The position numbers were made by a program, and so were the translations under genes. Shown in pieces: positions 19,977 through 27,327 of a stretch of 27,327 bases of DNA (the first letter of the stretch is position 1; each line of letters opens with the position of its first letter). This DNA comes from a virus. The notes beneath the pieces were generated by a model that did no database searches, was not told where the DNA came from, and was given only the letters and a program-made list of their open reading frames with translations. The DNA lies in IMG/VR virus record IMGVR_UViG_3300031746_000138, positions 1 to 27,327 of that record. One strand, given 5' to 3'.

Positions 19977-20401
19977 GTAACTTAACGGTTGATTTTAGAT
20001 TGCATCCTTTAGACTTAGAATCCAATATCGCTATTGGTATAAGTTTACCTTTGATGAAATCTAATACTCAATTTAATTTAACATATACCACATTAGACCA
20101 AGCTAAAGCTAATTTAGTTAATTTACTTCTTACAAATAAAGGTGAACGCGTGATGCTTCCTAATTTTGGATGTGATATTTATAAAATGTTATTTGAAAAT
20201 ATAACAGATTCATTGCTAATTAAAATAGAAGAAGTTATTAGAGAAGAAGTAGCATTTTGGCTTCCGTACATACAAATAGATGAGGTTAATGTTACACATG
20301 ATATAGATGCACATACTATAAATTTTGATTTATTATTTTTAACTAATGGTAATAAATTTAATCCGGAAAAATTAGTATTCAATATAATATTGCCTAAATG
20401 A
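19973..20401 (+). CDS. baseplate wedge protein gp25-like (GPW/gp25 family)
   Basis: The 142-aa protein shows the family's core: a stretch NLVNLLLTNKGERVMLPNFG (about residues 46-65) followed by CDIYKMLFENI, an amphipathic helix (LIKIEEVIREEVAFWLPYI) and C-terminal strands (INFDLLFLTNG). T4 gp25 is 132 aa and forms the inner wedge with gp6 and gp53, linking the baseplate to the sheath. Gene order gp25 then gp6 with a 4-nt overlap supports this. Confidence 0.9.
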   Translation: MSNLTVDFRLHPLDLESNIAIGISLPLMKSNTQFNLTYTTLDQAKANLVNLLLTNKGERVMLPNFGCDIYKMLFENITDSLLIKIEEVIREEVAFWLPYIQIDEVNVTHDIDAHTINFDLLFLTNGNKFNPEKLVFNIILPK

Positions 20402-22269
20402 ACAAAAATACAACAGAAATAAAATATTTAAGTAAGGATTTTTCTCAATTTAGGGAGAATTTAATTAACCTTGCAAAAACATATTATCCGGATACATATA
20501 ATGATTTTAATGAATCATCTCCAGGTAGTATGTTTATTGATATGAGTTCATATGTAGGAGATGTACTTGCATTATATGTAGACCAACAATTACGAGAATC
20601 ATTATTAGGATACGCTCAAGAAAGAAAGAATGTAGTAGCATTAGCTAGAATGTTGGGATACAAACCTAATATAACTACACCGGCGCAGTGCACATTAGAT
20701 GTGTTTCAAATATTACCTAGTATCGTTTCAGGTAGTGCAAAAGTACCTGATTTTAATTATGCTTTAAATATAGTTCCAGGTATGGTAGTAGGAACAACTA
20801 GTAAACCGACTATTGAATTCAGATGTGACGAAAATATTAATTTCGCAGTATCTAGTTCTAATAACCCAACAGAAACTTTAGTTTATACTTTAGATAGTAA
20901 TAATCAACCTGAATATTTTTTACTTAAAAAGCAAGTAAAAGTATATGCAGCAACTGAAAAGACTATTAATTTCACTTTTGGTACCGCAACGAAATTTGCT
21001 AAGGTATTGATTAATGATGATAATATTATTGGCATAAGTAAAGTAGTTGATTCCGACGGAAACATTTGGACGGAAGTACCATACTTAGCCCAAGAAACTA
21101 TTTTCGATGAAGTAACTAACACGTACGACCAAACTCCGGATTTACCAATTTATAAAGATTCAGTACCATTTTTGTTAAAATTAAAAAATGTACCTAAGCG
21201 ATTTGTTACAAGACCGACCGCTGATAATAAAATGGAAATACAATTCGGTTCAGGTATATCAACTAATCCAGATGAAGAAATAATTCCGAATCCGGAAAAT
21301 GTTGGGTCTTCATTACCGTTAGGTGTTAATAAATTAGATGCAACTTTTGACCCGTCAAATTTTGTATATACGAAGGCGTATGGTCAAGTACCTACTAATA
21401 CTACATTAACGGTTACATATTTAGTGGGTAATGGTATTAAATCAAATGTAGGTGTTAACACTATTACTAATTTGTTAAATGTACAATTTAATAACGATGT
21501 AAGTACATTGAACCCACAATTATATAGTAGAGTAGTAAATTCCGTTGCAGTTACAAATAATGTATCAGCAACCGGCGGTAAAGATACTGAAACATTAGAT
21601 GAAATTAGAGAAAAGGCGTTAGCTACATTCTCTGCTCAGAATAGAACAGTAACTCGTGATGACTATTTAATTCGATTATATTCAATGCCTGCTAAGTATG
21701 GTGCTATTGCTAAAGCACATATTTCACAGGATGAACAACAGAATCCATTTGTGTCCGGTGAAAAAGTTAGGAATCCGTTTGCATTAAATATGTATTGCTT
21801 AGGGTATGATAGCAATAAAAACTTAATACAATTAAATACTGCAATAAAAGAAAATATAAAACATTTTTTAAGTCAGTATAGGATATTAACCGATGCAATC
21901 AATATTAAAGATGCATATGTAGTAAATTTTGCTATACATTATGATATATTAGTGCTACCGGGATTTAACAATAATGAGGTTTTATTACAATCAGTTGAAG
22001 TTATTAAAAATTATTTTAATATTGACAATTGGCAAATTAATCAGCCTATAATCAAAGCTGAAATTATAAATGAATTATTGAAAGTTCCTGGAATACAAAG
22101 TGTACCTAAAATATTTATTAGGAATATGTACGGTACCGGATATTCAAACATATTTTATGATATGGAAACGGCAGAAAGAAATCACATAATATACCCGTCA
22201 TTAGACCCGTGTATATTCGAATTAAAATACCCAAACTCAGACATTAAAGGACGAGTTATAAAATACTAA
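20398..22269 (+). CDS. baseplate wedge protein gp6-like (baseplate J family)
   Basis: 623 aa, close to T4 gp6 (660 aa). The N-terminus has FNESSPGSMFIDMSSYVGDV, followed by an ALARMLGYKP stretch typical of gp6/baseplate J. Residues about 395-440 hold GGKDTETLDEIREKAL, then the TVTRDDYLIRLYSMP signature. The remainder is alternating alpha/beta with a KAEIINELLKVPGIQSVPKI segment near the end. gp6 dimers form the ring of the baseplate wedges. It starts inside the gp25 stop codon. Confidence 0.9.
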   Translation: MNKNTTEIKYLSKDFSQFRENLINLAKTYYPDTYNDFNESSPGSMFIDMSSYVGDVLALYVDQQLRESLLGYAQERKNVVALARMLGYKPNITTPAQCTLDVFQILPSIVSGSAKVPDFNYALNIVPGMVVGTTSKPTIEFRCDENINFAVSSSNNPTETLVYTLDSNNQPEYFLLKKQVKVYAATEKTINFTFGTATKFAKVLINDDNIIGISKVVDSDGNIWTEVPYLAQETIFDEVTNTYDQTPDLPIYKDSVPFLLKLKNVPKRFVTRPTADNKMEIQFGSGISTNPDEEIIPNPENVGSSLPLGVNKLDATFDPSNFVYTKAYGQVPTNTTLTVTYLVGNGIKSNVGVNTITNLLNVQFNNDVSTLNPQLYSRVVNSVAVTNNVSATGGKDTETLDEIREKALATFSAQNRTVTRDDYLIRLYSMPAKYGAIAKAHISQDEQQNPFVSGEKVRNPFALNMYCLGYDSNKNLIQLNTAIKENIKHFLSQYRILTDAINIKDAYVVNFAIHYDILVLPGFNNNEVLLQSVEVIKNYFNIDNWQINQPIIKAEIINELLKVPGIQSVPKIFIRNMYGTGYSNIFYDMETAERNHIIYPSLDPCIFELKYPNSDIKGRVIKY

Positions 22270-22272
22270 AAG

Positions 22273-23376
22273 ATGATTTATTTTATATATCCAAAATACG
22301 ATTCAACCATATACGAAGATTCTAAGTACTTAAATACTGGATTGGATAGTGTATTAGAAATAGGAAAGTACATTGCTAGTACAGGTAGTATTGTTACTAC
22401 CAGCTCTATTAATAATAGTAGAGCGTTATTAAAATTTGATTATTCCGATTTATCACCACTAGTTGTAGCTGGGTATACGACCTCGAGTGCGATATATAAT
22501 TTACAATTATTTACGACTGAAATTAGGCAATCGCCAACGACTTATACGTTTATTGTTCACCCCGTTTCTGGTTCTTGGGAATCAGGAATAGGAAAATTAG
22601 AGTACGGCACTAAGGTAACTGAAGGCGTAGGTTGGAGATATACTACAGGTTTAGGCTCTAGGATTGAATGGAGTACAGCATCTTATACTGCAGGTACAAC
22701 GGGTTCATGGACATCAAACCCCGGCGGTGCGAATTGGTATACAGCGTCGGTATCAAAGACTATTAATTACAATGAAAGCTCTGATATTAATATTGATATA
22801 ACCAATTTAGTTACGGCACATTTAAGCGGTTCAATAACTAATAACGGGTTTATAATAAAAAGAACCGATTCAGATGAGCAGTCTTTAGGTGATAATGGTA
22901 GGTTTATGTTCTTTTCAGTAGACACTAATACTATATATCCACCTAGATTAAAGGTAAGTATAGATGATGCTATATTTTTTACGGGTAGTAAAACCGTATT
23001 AAGTTCAGGTGACAATACTATTTACTTTAATAACCTAAACGCAGTATATACTGACACCGATATAGCACAAATACAATTAACAGGAAGAGAAAAATATCCT
23101 ACTAAAACGTTTATTACTTCTAGTAATTATATTGCAGCTGTTAAATTATTGCCTAGTAGTTCATACTATGCAATTAAGGATTTACAAACAGAAGAAACCG
23201 TTATAGATTTCGATGATTACACTAAAATAAGCTGTAGCGGGTCATATAATTATTTTAATATTTTTATGGGTGCATTACAAACTGAAAGATATTATAGGAT
23301 ATTGGTTAAGGTTAAATATTCTAACAATGATGTTAGAGTGTATGATGCAAATAATGTATTTAAAGTTGTAAGATGA
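22273..23376 (+). CDS. structural protein with DNRLRE-like beta domain, 367 aa
   Basis: Residues about 1-230 show the jelly-roll pattern of DNRLRE-type domains: YPKYDSTIYEDSKYLNTGLD at the start, then SRALLKFDYSDL, a strand YNLQLFTTEIRQ, VHPVSGSWESGIG, INIDITNLVTAHL and GFIIKRTDSDEQS, ending RFMFFSVDTNTIYPPRLKV. This fold usually binds carbohydrates or forms fibre-like appendages. The C-terminal 130 residues are a second beta domain. It is directly after gp6, where T4 has gp7/gp8, so it may be a peripheral wedge or receptor-facing part. The domain call comes from pattern reading. Confidence 0.68.
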   Translation: MIYFIYPKYDSTIYEDSKYLNTGLDSVLEIGKYIASTGSIVTTSSINNSRALLKFDYSDLSPLVVAGYTTSSAIYNLQLFTTEIRQSPTTYTFIVHPVSGSWESGIGKLEYGTKVTEGVGWRYTTGLGSRIEWSTASYTAGTTGSWTSNPGGANWYTASVSKTINYNESSDINIDITNLVTAHLSGSITNNGFIIKRTDSDEQSLGDNGRFMFFSVDTNTIYPPRLKVSIDDAIFFTGSKTVLSSGDNTIYFNNLNAVYTDTDIAQIQLTGREKYPTKTFITSSNYIAAVKLLPSSSYYAIKDLQTEETVIDFDDYTKISCSGSYNYFNIFMGALQTERYYRILVKVKYSNNDVRVYDANNVFKVVR

Positions 23377-25310
23377 TAACGATACCTAGTAATTTTAGAT
23401 TAAATAGAATAGCAACGGAGGTAGTTGATAGGAGAGATTTCTTTGATAGTAATGCAATACAACCCGCTGTTACTAGTAGCGTTGTATATATAGCTCCAGA
23501 ATCAATTGAAATATTAGATGATTCATCGCTATTAACTATTGATGCTAACTATTATGATTATTTGAATTCAAATGATGGTTTACTAGACCGTAATACTAAT
23601 AATGATATTATATCACAGTATAAAGAGGGCGGATTACCGGGCGTATTAGTTAAAGTCCCTATTAAAACATACAGCGACATACAAGGTGATTCATCTATTT
23701 CTGAATTACTACCGCCGAAAGTTCAAACCGGACCTACTATCGTTCTGCACCCGCATCAATATTTTAGACGCGTTGATGTCGATACGTATGTGAAAGGTGG
23801 TGAAGTTCTAGTTGATGACAATAATACAGTTAAAATACTAGACGGTACTACTTTTCAATTGAACATAGCCGTCGAAACCACGGATATCAATACTCTAGTA
23901 TATGAATGGAAAGATGAAATCGATGCCACATTAGCTACTGGCAGTATTTATATTTTTGACAGTAATTTATTTGATTCTAAATCAAAATCGATATATTGTG
24001 TAGTAACTAATAAATTCGGTTCTGATATTTCTGATACGATTAATATTGAAATGATTGATTTAACTAATCCATTCATTGAAAATAATTTGATTAAAAATGG
24101 TTTTGCAGTTGAAGGCACTAATGAATGGGAGTCAGTAGGTGAGAATCCAGAAGAGATTGGTTCTTATTCTACTAAAAGATTCCCTGCATATGTATACCAT
24201 AACTTTAGGGTTGATAACGTTAACGGTGTAGAAAACACAGACGTGAATCAATGGTATCCGACACCGGAAGCGTTTGAATTGGATAATCCTAAATTTAAAG
24301 ATAAAATAATAAATAAAATATCAGAAAATAGATATTTTAGAGGCGGATTAATGATTCCTAGAGATGATTTGAATAATGATACTTCTGGATTATATAAATC
24401 TAGTTATCAAGACATTGACGTTTCTGATATAGCTGATTTAATAGACGGTAAGGTTTTTGGTATAGAAAAATTAACTACTGTCTTATTTGGTTGGTTAGGA
24501 ACTAGAGCAGACCAAGGTGATAAGTGTACTGTGCAGTATGAATTCTTTGATGATAATGATAATTTTGTTTTCGTAATAGACAACGGTGTTAAATTAGGAG
24601 GAAGTTATATTGAATCCGCGGGTGGCACTATAACGTGGGTTACTAGAAATAATGAAACCAATACCGAATCTAATATTAATTCATCTATAATTTATTTAGG
24701 AGGAACCTTCGGTTCTTCTACTTACTCTGGATTACTAAATGATAATATAAATATATTTCACCCGTTAAATATTAAAGGATATAAAAATATCGTAAACCCC
24801 GGGTCATTAGTTGGTAGTTTAGATATCACTGATACTTTACCTGGAAATATTTTGCATACGATTATACTAGGTAGAATATCAGAACTTCGAACTATACCGG
24901 TTAAAACTAGAAAAATACGAGTTACTAAATCATACTGGCATGATTCACTAAGTATAATCGAATCAGGTCAACGGCTACCTATAACTTTATGGGATTTGTT
25001 GTATACAAATAGAAACCCGCAACAATATGGTGGCGGACAATATACTAGCGAAGCGATGGCAACCGGATTAAATTTAATAGTATATGTAAATGATGACGGT
25101 ATTGATGATATTAATCATATCGATATGTTAAAAGAATCTAGTGATAATAGTATTGCTCTAAATATAGACAATGAAAACTTAAATACATTGCCTAGTACTA
25201 TGATTACACCTCCTTTGCCTCCTCCTAGTAACAATAATGGCGGTGGCCCGATGGGTGGACCTAATGGTGGCGGTGGAGGAGGCGGACATAACTTCATATT
25301 TACGCAGTAA
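23373..25310 (+). CDS. baseplate/tail structural protein with Ig-like domain and Gly-rich tail, 645 aa
   Basis: An N-terminal beta region (VVYIAPESIEILDDSS) leads to an Ig-like section at about residues 150-228 (LDGTTFQLNIAVETTD, LVYEWKDE, KSIYCVVTNKFGSDISDT). A larger domain follows (about 235-545) starting NLIKNGFAVEGTNEWESVGE, as in carbohydrate-binding modules, and then an IRVTKSYWHDS segment. The last 35 residues are Pro-, Asn- and Gly-rich (PPLPPPSNNN, then GGGPMGGP, then a run of Gly) and end HNFIFTQ. It is probably an extended part of the baseplate or short fibre. It overlaps the preceding gene as ATGA. No T4 counterpart can be fixed. Confidence 0.7.
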   Translation: MITIPSNFRLNRIATEVVDRRDFFDSNAIQPAVTSSVVYIAPESIEILDDSSLLTIDANYYDYLNSNDGLLDRNTNNDIISQYKEGGLPGVLVKVPIKTYSDIQGDSSISELLPPKVQTGPTIVLHPHQYFRRVDVDTYVKGGEVLVDDNNTVKILDGTTFQLNIAVETTDINTLVYEWKDEIDATLATGSIYIFDSNLFDSKSKSIYCVVTNKFGSDISDTINIEMIDLTNPFIENNLIKNGFAVEGTNEWESVGENPEEIGSYSTKRFPAYVYHNFRVDNVNGVENTDVNQWYPTPEAFELDNPKFKDKIINKISENRYFRGGLMIPRDDLNNDTSGLYKSSYQDIDVSDIADLIDGKVFGIEKLTTVLFGWLGTRADQGDKCTVQYEFFDDNDNFVFVIDNGVKLGGSYIESAGGTITWVTRNNETNTESNINSSIIYLGGTFGSSTYSGLLNDNINIFHPLNIKGYKNIVNPGSLVGSLDITDTLPGNILHTIILGRISELRTIPVKTRKIRVTKSYWHDSLSIIESGQRLPITLWDLLYTNRNPQQYGGGQYTSEAMATGLNLIVYVNDDGIDDINHIDMLKESSDNSIALNIDNENLNTLPSTMITPPLPPPSNNNGGGPMGGPNGGGGGGGHNFIFTQ

Positions 25311-25326
25311 AATATCGTATTCTAGA

Positions 25327-25334
25327 TATTTATA
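25327..25334 (+). promoter_or_regulatory. late promoter motif TATTTATA
   Basis: TATTTATA, preceded by TAGA and followed by TAAAAG, ends 12 nt before the ATG at 25347, in the 36-nt gap after the Gly-rich protein gene. Confidence 0.6.
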
Positions 25335-25346
25335 TAAAAGGAATTA

Positions 25347-27327
25347 ATGATTGAAGTTACTAACTTTGGTGCGTCTCCTAAGGATGTTATTGAATTATTT
25401 TTATTTAATGCAAAGGGCGATTTATTAGAATCTATATATGATAGCCCATATCAACTAACTTCAGGTTACAAAGATGATAAAAATATAGTATCATTAAATT
25501 TAGATATTCAACATGATGTTAGGAATTTAGGTTACGTAACAGGTAAATATAATGTAAACTATAACTTTTATAGAAATATATTAGGGTCGTATTTAAACAC
25601 AGCAGTTATTAGAGATATATCTAATTCTAGAACTGAAATACGTATAATATTAAATGACCTAACTAATACCGATTTAGTACAAGATTTTTTAGATTTTAAT
25701 TCTAGACCTAAAAATGATACATTAGGAAACAACTTAGAATATGTAATAAATTTCGGCGGTAATAAAACTTATAGGATATTAAATTGGATATTAGATATTA
25801 ATACAGTATCTGAAGAACCATATTCATATGTTCTAAAATTAGATACAGCATTAGATAATGCTATTTTACCTGGTACTGATTTATATGTACAGCAAGTTTT
25901 AGCAGACGCGGTTTCTGAATCAATTATAGTGTATCCCGCACCGCAGGATTCAAATTTAATTAAACTGAAAATGCCTAACTTTTCAGTTGTTAATGAGAAA
26001 CATTTTGTAACTGCTACCGGTTATAAATCTTGGAATGACTTATTAGGTACGCATCCGACATCATCACAAAGTATAATAAACCAATATTTTAGCAGTAGTT
26101 TATCTGGAGTTGATATTAATATCGATTATAAAGATTATTCCAATTTTGTATTTTATAGTTCAGCAACCGAACGACTTAAGAATTTTAAATATAAATTACA
26201 ATTAATTGAATTCTACGATTCTAGGTTGGATACTTTAAATTCTATAAGTTCTTCACTAATATTAAACAATAATGTTATTGATGCTAGAACAAAGAAAAAT
26301 ACAGTTGTAGCCGGATTTGATGCTTATGAGAAGTATTTATATTATGAATCAGCTTCATTCGAATCTAGTTCATACGGTGTATTTAATCCAACTACTTGGC
26401 CTAAAACTAATTCATCGAAGCCGTATACATTGCATTCTACTAGTGGTAGTTATGCACAATCATGGTATGATGCACAAATAGATAGCGCGTCTAGGTATGA
26501 TTTTGAAAATGCTAATATGCTGATTAATACCATTCCTGACCACGTAAAATTAGATTCTAAGAATGATTCGTATGTGCTATTTGTAAACATGGTGGCTCAG
26601 CATTTTGATATATTATGGACATATGTTAATTCAACTACTAATATTACTGATAGGGATGAAAGTATAACCTCCGGGTTATCCAAGGATTTAATATTTCAAG
26701 TATTAAAGTCATTAGGTGTTCCTGTCGACCAGGGTAAACAAATAGAAGAGTTATGGTTATATGAATTAGGATTAAATGCATCGGGAAGTTATACACAAAG
26801 TGGTTCATTACATAGTGTAGGTACGGGTGAATATTCTAAACAAATTTGGAAAAGAATATTAAATAATCTCCCTTATTTGTTAAAAACTAAAGGAACAGAA
26901 AGAGGCATACGAGCATTAGTAAATTGCTATGGTGTCCCTGATACATTATTAAGAATAAAAGAATACGGTGGCCCGGAAGTAAATGAAGATATAATATCTA
27001 AACGAGTAGTAGACAGATTTAGTTACGATTTAGCCTTTCCTGGAATTACCGGTTCTGTGAACTTAGATTATAGTATACATACTAAATGGGATATTTTACC
27101 TTGTTTAAATGATTTATACACAGGCAGGCGACCTGAAAGTACTGAAATTCGATTTAAAGTACAAGACGGAAGAAAGGATAATAATATACAAAATACACAG
27201 GTATTGTACGCGGTTGGTGGTCCCGCTAATCCATCATTAGTAGATTCATTAACTAAATTTAGTATCAAATTAACTAGAACATCAGGTAGTTTCGGATATG
27301 CTAGTTTAGTTTTTTTAACCGGTTCCG
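25347..27327 (+). CDS. large tail/baseplate structural protein, partial (C-terminus beyond window)
   Basis: The frame opens at ATG 25347 (MIEVTNFGASPKDVIELFLF) and stays open for 660 codons to the window edge without a stop. The N-terminus shows strand-rich repeats, for example the segment around NIVSLNLDIQHDVRNLGYV. A helical section later reads KQIWKRILNNLPYLLKTKGT followed by ERGIRALVNCYGVPDTLLRI (near 26,850-26,960). That KTKGTxRGIRALVNCYG phrase is a familiar one in large baseplate wedge/tail proteins of T4-like marine phages. It may hold the place of T4 gp7 (1032 aa), but that remains a guess. It is expressed from its own late motif at 25327. Confidence 0.75.
   Translation, partial: MIEVTNFGASPKDVIELFLFNAKGDLLESIYDSPYQLTSGYKDDKNIVSLNLDIQHDVRNLGYVTGKYNVNYNFYRNILGSYLNTAVIRDISNSRTEIRIILNDLTNTDLVQDFLDFNSRPKNDTLGNNLEYVINFGGNKTYRILNWILDINTVSEEPYSYVLKLDTALDNAILPGTDLYVQQVLADAVSESIIVYPAPQDSNLIKLKMPNFSVVNEKHFVTATGYKSWNDLLGTHPTSSQSIINQYFSSSLSGVDINIDYKDYSNFVFYSSATERLKNFKYKLQLIEFYDSRLDTLNSISSSLILNNNVIDARTKKNTVVAGFDAYEKYLYYESASFESSSYGVFNPTTWPKTNSSKPYTLHSTSGSYAQSWYDAQIDSASRYDFENANMLINTIPDHVKLDSKNDSYVLFVNMVAQHFDILWTYVNSTTNITDRDESITSGLSKDLIFQVLKSLGVPVDQGKQIEELWLYELGLNASGSYTQSGSLHSVGTGEYSKQIWKRILNNLPYLLKTKGTERGIRALVNCYGVPDTLLRIKEYGGPEVNEDIISKRVVDRFSYDLAFPGITGSVNLDYSIHTKWDILPCLNDLYTGRRPESTEIRFKVQDGRKDNNIQNTQVLYAVGGPANPSLVDSLTKFSIKLTRTSGSFGYASLVFLTGS

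Overview
This window looks like the genome of a low-GC, T4-like tailed phage (contractile tail) that probably infects a Bacteroidota host. The phage assignment rests on a baseplate block (gp5-like hub, gp25-like and gp6-like wedge proteins), a gp55-like late sigma factor, and dense one-strand coding with many ATGA start/stop overlaps. The host guess rests on four promoters with the Bacteroidota-type layout TTG-N19-TAnnTTT and on start codons preceded by A-rich leaders rather than Shine-Dalgarno sites. All genes I accept are on the + strand.

Region 1 (1-11,500) holds accessory, probably early/middle genes. 644-3661 is an overlapping operon with a calcineurin-type phosphoesterase, a P-loop polynucleotide-kinase-like protein, an 89-aa unknown, a protein with primase-polymerase-like motifs and a T4 Rnl1-type RNA ligase: an apparent nucleic-acid end-healing and sealing set. 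3920-6375 follows with small unknowns, a zinc-ribbon protein, an ADP-ribosyltransferase/KptA-like protein and a SpoT/MESH1-like HD hydrolase. 6612-8647 encodes a coiled-coil-containing unknown and a protein with a threefold SH3-like repeat. 8798-11,044 is a membrane group: small membrane protein, SPFH/Band-7 protein, lipoprotein and a membrane-anchored coiled coil. Five intergenic regions carry a 20-bp palindromic element (type sequence TTGATTCTCAATGAGTTATA), mostly in divergent pairs just upstream of promoters. Three other gaps hold strongly base-paired candidate RNAs (544-621, 8662-8749, 11052-11136).

Region 2 (about 11,800-15,500) carries an AAA+ ATPase, small unknowns, an HD hydrolase and the gp55-like sigma factor, and ends at a clear intrinsic terminator. 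From 11,820 onwards a different upstream motif, TATTTATA, lies 5-15 nt before five start codons. I infer it is the late promoter read by the phage sigma factor.

Region 3 (15,542-27,327) is the tail/baseplate module: a small protein, a gp5-like hub fused to a C39-like cysteine peptidase, a beta-structured spike-like protein, a long lysine-rich coiled-coil protein, a small baseplate-associated protein, gp25, gp6, a DNRLRE-like structural protein, an Ig-like/Gly-rich structural protein, and a large structural protein that runs off the window end.

Sequence-wide, I found no GATC tetranucleotide when reading the window by eye. That would be strong site avoidance and deserves a computed count. Functional names come from motifs read in the translations; no database search was possible.
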